Shown here in pieces: positions 52,623 to 63,600 of a stretch of 64,000 nucleotides of DNA (the first letter of the stretch is position 1; each line of letters starts with the position of its first letter). The stretch is from contig DBGO01000013.1 of assembly GCA_002295925.1 (NCBI GenBank), positions 62,001-126,000 of the forward strand. The letters run 5' to 3'. The notes below the pieces were generated by a model that had not been told where the DNA came from, ran no database searches, and was given only the letters and a program-made list of their open reading frames with translations. Both the position numbers and the translations under genes were made by a program. The DNA is from Flavobacteriales bacterium UBA852 (GTDB lineage Bacteria > Bacteroidota > Bacteroidia > Flavobacteriales_E > Vicingaceae).

Positions 52623-52657
52623 TAATAACAATAATTGCAAAACAAGTATTTTAAATA

Positions 52658-52665
52658 TACTTTTG
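52658..52665 (+). promoter_or_regulatory. Candidate -7 element of the TlpA-like gene
   Basis: TACTTTTG, with TTG 20 bases upstream at 52635-52637. The GTG start at 52688 is 22 bases downstream. Confidence 0.5.
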
Positions 52666-52687
52666 GGAAAAATTACACGAAATAATT

Positions 52688-53929
52688 GTGAAAAAACATA
52701 TTGTTCATTTTTTTCTGTTTTACTTTTTATTGACCGGTTGTACAGATTCTAATTCTAAAAAAAGCAGCAACCGATTACAAACCGGTAACTGGTTACTTAC
52801 CTTTTCAATTACCGATGAAAAATTACCGGTTAACCTTCATATTAACATAAAACAAGATTCATCATATACATTTACTATTATAAATGGTAAAGAAAAAATT
52901 ACTTATGCTGATTCAAACGTAGTTATCAAAGGCAAAAGTATATTGATAACCGATCCTGTTTTTGAATCTTGGTTTGAAGGAAAGATTATTTCTTCAAAAA
53001 AAATAATTGGCAAATGGTATAAAGGCGTTGATTATTCTATTCCTTTTGAAGCTGTTTACGGTATTGAACAAAGATTTAAAATAAATAATAAGAACGTACC
53101 TGAAAATATTAATGGAAAATGGGAAGCAACGTTTAGTCCAAATACGAAAGAAGAATATAAAGCAATTGGTATTTTTAATCAAGATGGTAATGTGATAGAC
53201 GGTACGTTTGCTACAGAATTTGGCGATTACCGTTTTTTAAATGGAGTAATGGATGGTGACAGCTTAAAACTTTCTACATTTGACGGTTCTCATGCATTTT
53301 TGTTCAAAGCTAAATTAATTAACGATACATTAAAAGGAATTTTTTGGTCGGGAACCCATTGGAAAGAAAAATGGACAGCAATAAAAAATGATACATTTAG
53401 ATTACGAAATCCTGAAGAACTCACGTATTTAAAAGAAGGATTCAATGAAATAAATTTTAAACTTCCCGATTTGGACAGTAATATAGTTGAATTTCCGTCT
53501 GTACAATTCAAAAACAAGGTTGTTATAATAAATATAATGGGTTCATGGTGTCCGAATTGTAAAGATGAATTGATCTATTTATCAAAAATTTATAATAAAT
53601 ATCATGATGAAGGTTTAGAAGTCATTTCAATTGCTTTCGAAAGAAATAAAGATTTTTGGAAAAATGTTGAAGCGGTTAAAAAAGAGAAAAACTTTGCAAA
53701 AGCCAAACACTTGTTTTTAATAGGTGGTAAAGCAAGTAAAGTAGAGGCTTCTAAAGTATTTCCAATGCTAAATCAAATCATATCTTTTCCTACTTCTATT
53801 TTTATAGATAAAAAAGGTAATATTAGAAAAATAAGAACCGGTTTTTATGGCCCTGCAACCGGAAAATACTATACAGAATATTGCCAACGAACCGACAGTT
53901 TTATACGAATTTTATTGAACGAAGAATAA
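52688..53929 (+). CDS. TlpA-like thiol-disulfide lipoprotein
   Basis: 413 residues, start GTG at 52688. Lipoprotein signal LLTGC (Cys18). Residues about 30-240 are a beta-rich N-terminal region with two lipocalin-like halves (GNWLLTFSITDEKLPVNL, NGKWEATFSPNT), and the C-terminal thioredoxin domain has GSWCPNCKDEL (Cys288, Cys291) and the cis-Pro SFPTSIFID loop. TlpA family members reduce disulfides in the periplasm, for cytochrome c maturation or other thiols. The insertion of beta domains before the thioredoxin fold is a Bacteroidota style. It is a single gene with no partner nearby. Confidence 0.88.
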   Translation: MKKHIVHFFLFYFLLTGCTDSNSKKSSNRLQTGNWLLTFSITDEKLPVNLHINIKQDSSYTFTIINGKEKITYADSNVVIKGKSILITDPVFESWFEGKIISSKKIIGKWYKGVDYSIPFEAVYGIEQRFKINNKNVPENINGKWEATFSPNTKEEYKAIGIFNQDGNVIDGTFATEFGDYRFLNGVMDGDSLKLSTFDGSHAFLFKAKLINDTLKGIFWSGTHWKEKWTAIKNDTFRLRNPEELTYLKEGFNEINFKLPDLDSNIVEFPSVQFKNKVVIINIMGSWCPNCKDELIYLSKIYNKYHDEGLEVISIAFERNKDFWKNVEAVKKEKNFAKAKHLFLIGGKASKVEASKVFPMLNQIISFPTSIFIDKKGNIRKIRTGFYGPATGKYYTEYCQRTDSFIRILLNEE

Positions 53930-54003
53930 AAAAATTAAGAATTCTTGCAACCTAATAAAACTTTTATTCGTTTTAAGTGAGATATTAACACCTGTTGAAA
54001 AAA

Positions 54004-54034
54004 TTTGTTTAATTTAATAAATAATTTATCTTTG
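54004..54034 (+). promoter_or_regulatory. Promoter of the second adhesin module (TTTG-N19-TATCTTTG)
   Basis: TTTG at 54004-54007 and TATCTTTG at 54027-54034 are 19 bases apart, a full match to the -33/-7 promoter of Bacteroidota. The adhesin ATG at 54079 follows 44 bases later. This is the best-matching promoter in the window. Confidence 0.75.
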
Positions 54035-54078
54035 TAGATAAATACCCCTAAAATTCATATACACAAATAGCTTTAATT

Positions 54079-57000
54079 ATGAAAAAATTTGATAATCTAA
54101 TTAAATTAGTATTAGTATTTAGTGCTTTATTTTTAATTGTATTCAACTGTAAAACTCAAAATTTTGAATACTTAAAAACATATACAGGTGCAGGTTACGA
54201 AACAGCACATAATGTCTATCAAACATCAGATTCAGGATTCGTTGGTGTAGGATGGCAAAGTCAAACCATTGGAGTTTACAAAGTAAGTCAATGTGGAGAT
54301 TTTGAATGGTTAAAATCTTTCAACAACACCGGGTCGCCAAATGAAGGTGCGTATAGAATTGTACAAACCAATGATGGTGGCTATTTTATTACAGGAACTA
54401 TGCAAACATATATTTCTGCAAGTTCTGCATATGATTATGGATATTTGGCATTTAAAATTGATGGAACCGGTGCTCAACAATTTGCAAGATATTGGCAAAG
54501 TCCGGGATCAACCGGTACAGATAGAAGTGATATTGCTTACTGGGGTGAAGAATATAGTGGAGGTTTTATAACTTGTGGAAATGCCAATAACTGGCCATAT
54601 GCAAATAATAATGCTGTTGTTACGGCTTATAGTGCAACCGGCGGAATATCTTGGGCTAGAGCAGTAGGTGGGACAGGTAATGAAAGCTTCAATACAATAA
54701 AACCTGTTACAGGTGGTTTTATTGCTGCCGGAGCCACCAATTCATTTGGTTCGGGTGGTTATGATTTAATGGCATGTAAATTTAGTACTTCAGGGGCACC
54801 TGTTTGGATGTATACTTATGGTACTTCCGGAAATGAAGGTCAAATTTATAATTCAAAAGGAATTAATTTGCCAAATGGAAATTTCTTATTAGTTGGTTCA
54901 ACAGACAATACTTCTTTATCTCAAGGTGGTACTGATGTTTTAGCCGTATTAATAAATGGTAATGGTAATATTGTTTGGGCATATTCATATGGATCTACAA
55001 ACAATGAGGTTGCTTATAATGCTGAATTATCTAGAAATGGTTTCATAATATCAGGTTATACTAACAATAACAGTAACGGAGGTAACGACGGATTGATAAT
55101 GGAAATTGATAACAACGGTACATTATTATGGGCAAAAGCGGTTGGTGATGCAGGCAACGACTATGGTATGAGTGTAGTACCTGTAAATGGTGGAACGGAT
55201 GGATATATGATGTCAATGCTCAGAGAAACTTCGCTTGGTTCAGGAAATTTCGATCCGATGTATGCCAGAACTGATTCGATTGGCGATGCTTCATGTAATT
55301 CCAATACACTTACTTTTACAACAACAAATGCTACATCTTCAATTGTTAGAACAACTATTCCCTCAACTTCTACTACATCAATAACGCCATCAAATGCTAC
55401 AGCAACATTTAATGCTTCAGCTTTAGCTCCTGCTGAAAACTTTATTTGTTTAGCTTGTACATCTTCACCACCAAGTTTCACGATGAGTGATACTATCATT
55501 TGTGAAAATGAAGAACTTACAATAATAAATACCACAGCAACGCCACCGGCTTGTGCGCAATGGACAGCTACAGGTAATTTATTTAGTACACAAATAGATA
55601 CAGTACGAACCTATTTTAGTGCCGGAACCTATACTATTGAATTAACAAGTATTTGCGGAAATACAATTTTAACAACTTCTCAAAGCTTATTGGTTCATCC
55701 TGCACCAACTGCCGGAATAAATGCTCCGCTGTATGCATGTGAAACTGATACTCCTTTTACATTTTATAACACAGGAACTTCCGGATCAAACATTGCTTAT
55801 TATTGGGATTTAGGTAATGGTTCAATTCCAGATTCTTCAAATGCAGAAAATCCAGACTCGATATATTACCAATTTCCGGGTATAAAATATATTACTCAAT
55901 TACAAATAAATCAATTTGGATGTAGAGATTCTATTACTGAAATCTTCCATTTAGAACCATTGCCTAAAATTACCTTTACTACCGATACACCTATTTGTAT
56001 AACAGATTCAGCTCATTTTATTAACTCATCTTGGGTTGGTGGTACAAGTACTATTGCAACATGGTTTTGGGAATTCGGAGATGGAGACACTTCTGTGTTT
56101 TTCCAACCATGGCATGGCTATACAGCTCCTGGAACATATATTGTACAACTAACAGCTACATCAGATCATGGCTGTATCGATTCTCTATCTTTACCTATTG
56201 CCGTAGCACCACTAACGGTACCCGGATATGTTACACCATTTGATACTGTTTGTGCTTATAATAACTCCGGAACATTATCGCTTGTGGGTGACACCGGAGA
56301 TGTTATTTATTGGCAATATTCTACTGATGGTTACAACTGGAATAATATAAATGACACTTCACAATCTCAAAATTATTTGAACTTGGCAACTACAACCTAT
56401 TTTAGAGCATATGTGCAAAGTGGATTGTGTCCCGGAGGATTTTCAGATTCTTCAATTGTTACAGTAGATATGCCTTCAGTGGGTGGTAGAACATTAAAAG
56501 ATACAACGGTTTGTTTAGAAAATAATAACGGACTGTTAACAGCTTCCGGATTCTTGGGTCAAATTACTAATTGGGAATTTTCATTAGACAGTGGACAAAC
56601 TTGGACTACCTTACCTTCGACAAATGATACAATGTTCTTTAATAATTTACCTCAAACAACATGGTATAGGTTCATTGTAGTAAATGGTGTATGTCCTGCC
56701 GATACATCAACAGAAGCAAAAGTATTTGTATACAAATTTAATGGTGCAACAGCTTATCAAGACTCTACCATAAGTTTGGGAAGTCAAGTTGCAATATATG
56801 CTGATGGAGGTGTAAATTATGCTTGGTTCCCAACGTATAACATGGATGATTCTACAGCTCAAGAAGTAAATGTCGGACCATTGGAAACAACACAATACAA
56901 CGTTATAGTGTACGACGAAAACGGTTGTATGGATACAGCTTCGGTAATGATTACCGTATTGAGAGATTACAATGTACAAATAAGCAATGTTATTACGCCT

Positions 57001-57249
57001 AACGGAGATGGCTTTAACGATACATGGTATATTGGAAATATTTTAAATTATCCTGAAAATGAAGTAACTATATTCAATAGATTTGGTAAAGTACTTTATA
57101 CTAAATCAGGATATGCAAATGAATGGGATGGAACATACAACGGAAAAAAACTTCCGGACGGAACATATTTCTATGTATTAAAATTCACCGATTCAAATAT
57201 TTCATTTAAAGGAGATATAAATATTATCAATTCTACAATCAGTGAATAA
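54079..57249 (+). CDS. Large secreted PKD/Ig-like protein with type B T9SS sorting domain
   Basis: 1056 residues. Signal peptide (about 1-31). Residues about 40-410 hold six or so 55-60-residue units with GGxFxxxG cores (GGYFITGTM, GGFITCGNA, GGFIAAGAT, GNFLLVGST, NGFIISGYT), likely a beta-propeller. Then a Thr/Ser-rich linker (410-455), PKD-like domains (about 550-710, WFWEFGDGDTS), two Ig-like repeats (about 715-895) and the gliding motility-associated C-terminal domain (about 970-1056, NVITPNGDGFNDTW, IFNRFGKVLYTK). This marks type B T9SS cargo at the surface. A strong promoter precedes it, and PorP and TPR/PD40 genes follow. The ligand is unknown. Confidence 0.9.
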   Translation: MKKFDNLIKLVLVFSALFLIVFNCKTQNFEYLKTYTGAGYETAHNVYQTSDSGFVGVGWQSQTIGVYKVSQCGDFEWLKSFNNTGSPNEGAYRIVQTNDGGYFITGTMQTYISASSAYDYGYLAFKIDGTGAQQFARYWQSPGSTGTDRSDIAYWGEEYSGGFITCGNANNWPYANNNAVVTAYSATGGISWARAVGGTGNESFNTIKPVTGGFIAAGATNSFGSGGYDLMACKFSTSGAPVWMYTYGTSGNEGQIYNSKGINLPNGNFLLVGSTDNTSLSQGGTDVLAVLINGNGNIVWAYSYGSTNNEVAYNAELSRNGFIISGYTNNNSNGGNDGLIMEIDNNGTLLWAKAVGDAGNDYGMSVVPVNGGTDGYMMSMLRETSLGSGNFDPMYARTDSIGDASCNSNTLTFTTTNATSSIVRTTIPSTSTTSITPSNATATFNASALAPAENFICLACTSSPPSFTMSDTIICENEELTIINTTATPPACAQWTATGNLFSTQIDTVRTYFSAGTYTIELTSICGNTILTTSQSLLVHPAPTAGINAPLYACETDTPFTFYNTGTSGSNIAYYWDLGNGSIPDSSNAENPDSIYYQFPGIKYITQLQINQFGCRDSITEIFHLEPLPKITFTTDTPICITDSAHFINSSWVGGTSTIATWFWEFGDGDTSVFFQPWHGYTAPGTYIVQLTATSDHGCIDSLSLPIAVAPLTVPGYVTPFDTVCAYNNSGTLSLVGDTGDVIYWQYSTDGYNWNNINDTSQSQNYLNLATTTYFRAYVQSGLCPGGFSDSSIVTVDMPSVGGRTLKDTTVCLENNNGLLTASGFLGQITNWEFSLDSGQTWTTLPSTNDTMFFNNLPQTTWYRFIVVNGVCPADTSTEAKVFVYKFNGATAYQDSTISLGSQVAIYADGGVNYAWFPTYNMDDSTAQEVNVGPLETTQYNVIVYDENGCMDTASVMITVLRDYNVQISNVITPNGDGFNDTWYIGNILNYPENEVTIFNRFGKVLYTKSGYANEWDGTYNGKKLPDGTYFYVLKFTDSNISFKGDINIINSTISE

Positions 57250-57283
57250 TCAATATTTATAATTAGAAAAAGATTTATTTATT

Positions 57284-58246
57284 ATGAAAGCATTATATAA
57301 AGCACTATTTATCTTGGTAAGTTTATCATTAGGACTGTCAAACACCACAAACGCTCAACAACTACCATTAACCAATCAATATGTTTTTGCCCCAGGGTTG
57401 TTAAATCCGGCAGCAATATCGGTTTATAAAAAAATGGAACTGTTTGGTTTATTGCGCAACCAATGGACAGATGTTGGTGGAGCACCGAGTAATCAAATGC
57501 TTACGCTAAACGGTTCTCTTAAAAAGAATAAAACTTATTTGGGAGCAACGGTTATCAATGATAAAATAGGATTGTGGAATCAGTTAAGTGTATATTGTAA
57601 CTTCGCTTATACAGCAAAATTAAACGATGATATGAGTCTTGATTTCGGATTAGCACTTGGCGGAATTCAACGGTCATTTGATTATAACCGTGTGGAAGTA
57701 AAAGATGTACAAGATCCTTACTTAACTACTAATTCATTGTCTCGATTTGGCTTTGACGGAAGTTTTGGCGTAAACTTTTCTTATAAATCGTTAAAAGTTG
57801 GAATTTCTTCTTTGCAACTATTTGGCAATAAATTGTCTTATATCATTGAGAAAAATACGTCAATCTATGCTTTAACACGTCAATTAAATTTAACAGCACA
57901 ATATTCTTTTATTGTTAGCGAAGAGAAAAAAATGAAACTTACACCAATAGGTGTTGTCAGATACGTTGCCGACTATGGTTCGTTTGCCTCTTCTGTTCCT
58001 TTACAGTACGATTTCAACCTGTTGTTTGATTATCAAAAATACGGCTGGGTATTGGTATCTTACAAAAGCGATTATGCTTTGGCAGCAGGATTGGGAATAC
58101 ATGTAAATAATGCATTTCATTTTGGCGTAAGCTATGATATTGCTATGTTCACTCCTGTTCAATCCTATTTGGGACAAACATTAGAACTTTCATTCCGTTA
58201 CACATTTAAATCATCAGGAGCTGCAGCGCCACAATTTTTATACTAA
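57284..58246 (+). CDS. PorP/SprF family type IX secretion membrane protein (second copy)
   Basis: 320 residues. Signal peptide ending TNAQ, with Gln as the predicted first mature residue. LPLTNQYVFAPGLLNPAAIS is a variant of the PorP N-terminal hallmark, and the body alternates strands of an outer-membrane barrel, ending in SFRYTFKS with a short tail. It is expected to work with the type B cargo 34 bases upstream. Compared with the PorP at 27635-28636 the N-terminal motif is less canonical. The TPR/PD40 gene follows after 20 bases. Confidence 0.88.
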   Translation: MKALYKALFILVSLSLGLSNTTNAQQLPLTNQYVFAPGLLNPAAISVYKKMELFGLLRNQWTDVGGAPSNQMLTLNGSLKKNKTYLGATVINDKIGLWNQLSVYCNFAYTAKLNDDMSLDFGLALGGIQRSFDYNRVEVKDVQDPYLTTNSLSRFGFDGSFGVNFSYKSLKVGISSLQLFGNKLSYIIEKNTSIYALTRQLNLTAQYSFIVSEEKKMKLTPIGVVRYVADYGSFASSVPLQYDFNLLFDYQKYGWVLVSYKSDYALAAGLGIHVNNAFHFGVSYDIAMFTPVQSYLGQTLELSFRYTFKSSGAAAPQFLY

Positions 58247-58266
58247 AATTAATAAGTACCGGTAAT

Positions 58267-60630
58267 ATGAACAAGAAGGGATTATTGAATTATGCTTTAT
58301 TAGTCGTAATATTTATTTTTATTTCTGTTTTTTCAAATGCTCAATCGATAGATTTTTCCGATAAAAAACCATCTTGGATAAAATCTCAAGCTGATTTATA
58401 TTTCGAAAACAGAAGCTATACAGATGCATTACCATATTATGAGTATTTATACAAAAAAGACTCTACAGACATTGAATTAAATACCAAACTGGGTATTACC
58501 TATTTACATATTCCGGGTTACGAGAAAAAAGCACTTGCCATTCTTAAAAAAGTAAATGAAAGTTCGTCAAAGAAAAAAGATGAAAATATAGAATTATACC
58601 TTGCTCGAGCTTATCATTTAAATATGGAATACGACAAAGCAATTGAATTATATCAAAAAAGCTTGGCAAATGTAGATGCAGAAGACACAACATACAGTTA
58701 CATCAATTTATTAATAGAGCAATGTAATAATGGCAAAAAGATTTTATTACGAGATGAAACCAGTCAATACAACACTATATCAGTAATATCTATTTTAAGC
58801 AAAAGCATTAACACACCCTATTATGAATACATGCCATTGGTTAATGCCGATGAAACAAAAATCATTTATACCTACCGTGGACCAAAATCTACCGGTGGAA
58901 GAGTAAATGCTTTTGGAGAACAGGACCCGTATGGAAATGATTTTGATGAAGATATTTTTTATTCAGAAAAAGTTGATGGTAAATGGACTTTGGCAAAGCC
59001 AATTACTGAACTGAATACCGAAAAAAATGATGGAGCAGTTGCATTGTCTCCTGATGGAAATACCCTTATCATTTACCGAAACACCGAAGATTCACTCGGA
59101 AACCTTTACATTACAAATAACAAATCCGGGAGTTGGAGCAATCCTGTCTCTATTCCGGGGTTTGTAAACAGCGAATATTGGGAAGGAAGTGCATGTTTGA
59201 ATTATAATAATACATTGCTGATATTCAGCTCAAATCGCCCTGGCGGTTATGGTGGCAGGGATTTATATTATTCAAGAAAACTGCCCACCGGTATTTGGGG
59301 AAAACCGATTAACATGGGCCCTAATATTAACAGTGAATATGATGAAGACGCTCCATTTTTGTTTTTTGACGGCAACACACTTTATTACAGTACAAATGGA
59401 AAAAACTCTATAGGTGGATATGATATAGTCTATTCATCAAGAATAAATGACAGTACTTGGAGTAAGCCGGTAAACGTAGGTTTAAAAATAAATACACCTT
59501 TCGACAATAAATTTTATACAATTATTGCAAACGGTCGAAAAGCATTTTATTCATCTATGCGAAGCGATGGTGTGGGTATGCAGGATATTTACAGCATTAC
59601 TCCCGGACACTTTATGGATAACAATGTATTTGTATTGAAAGGTAAAACATATTTAAACTATAAAATAGGACAAGCTGATATTTCTGTGAGAGGGGCTGAA
59701 GATAATGCTATAGATGGTTCAGAACATTTCTCAAACGATCAAACAGGTAAATATTTATTGGTTTTTCCTGAAGGAAATGATTATAAACTTACTTTTTCGG
59801 CACCGGGCGGATACAGACCCTACTCTTTCACTTTACCTATTAATCAATTGAATGAATTTAGAGATTCTGTTGCCGACATATTTCTGTTTACAGAAGATAT
59901 GTTTGATAAATACATGAATATTTCAGGGGTTGCTTACGATTCCATTACAGGAAAACCTTTAGCAGGCGTTTCCGTTATTTTATCTTCGACGGATGGCAGC
60001 TACCAAATGGAAACCATTACCGATGAAAACGGATATTATATATTCAGAAAAGTACCAAAAGACAAAGAATATAACATTTTTGTAGATTACGATGGTGCGG
60101 CAAAAATCAAAGGTCAAGTTACCGATTTATATAATCAAGAAGGAATCAGTGGCGTAATGCTTAATGAAAAACGCACAGGTTCTGACGGAAAATATGATTT
60201 ACAAGCAGGAAATTCGTCCGGTACTATAGCAGATTTCCCAACCGATTATCTTATTCCTTACAGTAAGAAAAATGCAAAGAAAAACGCATTGCAATTAACG
60301 GTAGAAGATTATCAAAAAATCCTGGCAAGATATGGCAATTCAACAGCCGATGGTCTTGTGTTCAGAGTTCAAGTGGGAGCTTATCAAAAACCCAAAAATT
60401 TCTTAAAACGTAAAAAGAAAGAGTTTGAAGAAATTGATGAGCTTGAATACAAAAAATATGAAGATAAACTGACAAGGTTTACCATCGGAACATATTTGAC
60501 ACTGTTGGAAGCCGAAAAAATGAAAAAAATTGCGCAACAGAAACCGCCTCACGATGCATTTATTGCCATTTTCTATAAAGGTCAACGAATGTTATTCTCA
60601 AAAAACTTTATGGAAAGTTTAAATAAATAA
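58267..60630 (+). CDS. TPR/PD40/SPOR-like envelope protein of the second T9SS module
   Basis: 787 residues. Signal peptide ending SNAQ. TPR-like helices (about 35-155), then a PD40 propeller (about 190-430, DGAVALSPDGNTLIIYR, SACLNYNNTLLIFSSNRPGGYGG), carboxypeptidase-regulatory-like domains (about 550-650, ISGVAYDSITGKPLAGVSV) and a C-terminal SPOR-like fold (about 695-787, FRVQVGAYQKPKN, RFTIGTYLTLLEAEKM). The SPOR-like region would bind denuded peptidoglycan in place of the OmpA domain of PorE. It ends the second adhesin-PorP module. The first half closely parallels the 28636-30222 protein. Confidence 0.85.
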   Translation: MNKKGLLNYALLVVIFIFISVFSNAQSIDFSDKKPSWIKSQADLYFENRSYTDALPYYEYLYKKDSTDIELNTKLGITYLHIPGYEKKALAILKKVNESSSKKKDENIELYLARAYHLNMEYDKAIELYQKSLANVDAEDTTYSYINLLIEQCNNGKKILLRDETSQYNTISVISILSKSINTPYYEYMPLVNADETKIIYTYRGPKSTGGRVNAFGEQDPYGNDFDEDIFYSEKVDGKWTLAKPITELNTEKNDGAVALSPDGNTLIIYRNTEDSLGNLYITNNKSGSWSNPVSIPGFVNSEYWEGSACLNYNNTLLIFSSNRPGGYGGRDLYYSRKLPTGIWGKPINMGPNINSEYDEDAPFLFFDGNTLYYSTNGKNSIGGYDIVYSSRINDSTWSKPVNVGLKINTPFDNKFYTIIANGRKAFYSSMRSDGVGMQDIYSITPGHFMDNNVFVLKGKTYLNYKIGQADISVRGAEDNAIDGSEHFSNDQTGKYLLVFPEGNDYKLTFSAPGGYRPYSFTLPINQLNEFRDSVADIFLFTEDMFDKYMNISGVAYDSITGKPLAGVSVILSSTDGSYQMETITDENGYYIFRKVPKDKEYNIFVDYDGAAKIKGQVTDLYNQEGISGVMLNEKRTGSDGKYDLQAGNSSGTIADFPTDYLIPYSKKNAKKNALQLTVEDYQKILARYGNSTADGLVFRVQVGAYQKPKNFLKRKKKEFEEIDELEYKKYEDKLTRFTIGTYLTLLEAEKMKKIAQQKPPHDAFIAIFYKGQRMLFSKNFMESLNK

Positions 60631-60689
60631 CGTCTTTTTTTGCACTTTATGTACAACAAATCAAAGCCGTTTACGTAATTTTATGTTAA

Positions 60690-63600
60690 ATGGCTCAAAA
60701 CACGGTTAACATACTAAAAAACAAACTTCAAGAGTTTATCAAAAAATATTATCTGAATGAGATAATAAAAGGAGTATTTATTTCATTAAGCGTTATTTTA
60801 ATCTATTTTTTGTTTGCCGTTTTACTCAACTATTATACTTCCTTAACAACGGTTTACAGAAAAATTTTGTTTTTCTTGCTGATATTTGTAAGTATAGTTT
60901 TTTTAAGCGTATATGTCATAAAACCGCTATTAAACTATTTTGGTTTTTTAAAACCCATTTCTGAGTATGATGCAGCTAAAATGATTGGTAATTATTTTTC
61001 GTCGGTGCAAGATAAATTGCTCAACACATTGCAATTAAGCAATACTGCCGACAATTATGTTGATGTTGAGCTTTTACAAGCCGGAATAAATCAAAAAATA
61101 GACGAACTAAAACCTATACCTTTTACAAATGCCGTAGATTTTAAAGAAAACAAAAAATACCTGTATTTATTTTCTATTCCGTTTGTGCTCTTTTTAATTA
61201 TTTGGATTTTTTCGCCAAAAATTGTGCAAGACGGCTCAACAAAACTGATTAATTACAATAAGGAATTTTTGCCAAAAGCACCCTTTTCTTTCAATCTTCA
61301 AAATAAAGAACTCACAGCAATTAAAGGAGAACCATTTACCATTCAATTATCCTTGGAAGGAAAAACATTGCCAAAAAATGTTTATGTAATTATTGACGGC
61401 GTAAAACATTTATTAATTAAAGCCGAAAACAATAATTGGACTTATACCTTAACTTCTACAAACAAAAATTTCGAATTTCAATTTTATGCCGGAGGGTTTT
61501 ATTCAAACAAATATATCGTAGAAGTTTTTCCAAAACCGACAACTCAAAAATTTGAAGTTAAACTATCCTACCCTTCTTATTTAAATATGAAAAATACAAC
61601 ACTCGAAAATATTGGCAACTTTACCGTCCCTGAAGGAACAATAATAGAGTGGAAAGTTTATACTGAAAATACAAATCAATTGCATTTTATAGTTGGTGAT
61701 TCGGTTTTGAATACCAAACAACTTGATAAAAACGCATTTTCAGCCTCTTACAAAGCAAATAATTCTTTCAATTATAAATTAGCCGTTTCAAACGATAAAA
61801 TTAAAAATAAAGACACGTTAAGCTTTTATGTAGATGTAATTAAAGACCGGCATCCAAGTATTATTGTAACAACAGTATTAGACACCATTACTTTTAAAAA
61901 CATTTATTGCAAAATAGATATTTCTGATGATTATGGATTTTCTGCACTTAAGCTGTTTGTAAAATCAGAAAATGCACAAAATTATCAAACCAAAAAGCTA
62001 AATATTTTATACGGTCAGCCCGAGCAAGCATTGTATTTCACTATCGAAGCCGACAGTTTTTTACTTCCCGAAGATGAAAAATTAGTTTATTATTTTCAAG
62101 TTTGGGATAATGATAAACCACACGGTTATAAATCGTCAAAAACATTTACGCAACAATATAAAAAACCTGGTTTTTCAGAACTTTCCGAAAAAACAGATAA
62201 AAACAACCAAGCTATTAAAGATAAACTTTCCGAGTCGCTTGATGAAGTGAAAAAACTGAAAAAAGAAATTGCCGACCTTAAAAAATCACTTTTCGAAAAA
62301 GAAAAACCCGATTGGCAAGACCAAAAGAAAATTCAGCAATTGATGGAAAAGGAAAAACAGTTGGAAAAAATGTTGAATGAAGCATCTGAAATCAACAAAC
62401 AAAATAACTTCAGGCAAAATGATGAAAATGTAAGTCAAGAAATTCTTCAAAAACAACAAATGCTCAACGAACTTTTCGACAAAGTGATGACAGAAGAGAT
62501 GAAAAAAATGTATGAAGAACTGCAAAAAATGCTCGAAGAGCTAAATAAATCCAAATTGGAAGAAGAGTTGGAACAAGCTGAGTTAACAAATGAAGAATTG
62601 GAAAAAGAGCTGGACAGAAGCATAGAAATGTTCAAACAACTTGAGGTAGAACAAAAAGCAGAACAATTAAAAAACGAACTGGAAAAACTTGCCAAAAAAC
62701 AAGAAGAACTTGCCGAAAAAACCGAAAAAAGCAATAAATCCGATGCCGAAGACCTAAATGCAGAACAAGAAAAGCTAAACAAACAATATGAAGACATTAA
62801 AAAACAATTATCCGAGTTAGAAAAACTCAATAATGAATTGGAAAACAAAAAAGATTTGGGCATAGATCAAGAGAAAAAAGAACAAATTTCTCAAGAGTTG
62901 CAAAAAGCCGCCGAAACTCTGGACAGCAACAAACCCAAAAAAGCTTCCGATAATCAGAAAAAAGCAGCCAATGATATGAAAGAAATGGCTCAACAAATGC
63001 AAAATTCTATGAGCAGTGGCAAGCAACAAGCCGAAGACGTGGAAGCGCTCAAACAAATATTGAAAAATTTAATTGAAAGTTCTTTTCAACAAGAAGATTT
63101 AATGAAAAGAATCCAACAAACATCCACTAAAGACCCAACTTTTGTAAAGCTCACACAAGAACAAAAATTGATACAAGAAAATACGCGAATCATTAAAGAC
63201 AGCTTATACGCATTAAGCAAACGTGTTTTTCAAATCAGTCACATTATCAATAAAGAACTTACAAATCTCGATTATAATTTAGACAAAGCCATTTATTACC
63301 TTGCCGAACGCCAAAAACAAGTGGCAGCAGCCAAACAACAAGCTGCAATGACAGCATATAATAACCTTGCTCTTTTGCTCGATGAAGCTTTACAACAAAT
63401 GCAACAACAAATGCAACAGCAAAGCGGAAAAGGCAGTTGTAAAAAACCGGGCGGAAATTCACCCAAACCATCCGTTTCCGATATTAAAAAAATGCAGCAA
63501 CAAATGGCTAAACAGCTCGAAGGGTTGAAAAAAGCCCTCGAAGGAAAGAAAAAACCGGGGCAAAAACCCGGGAAATTGCCCGGAAAAATGAGTAAACATA

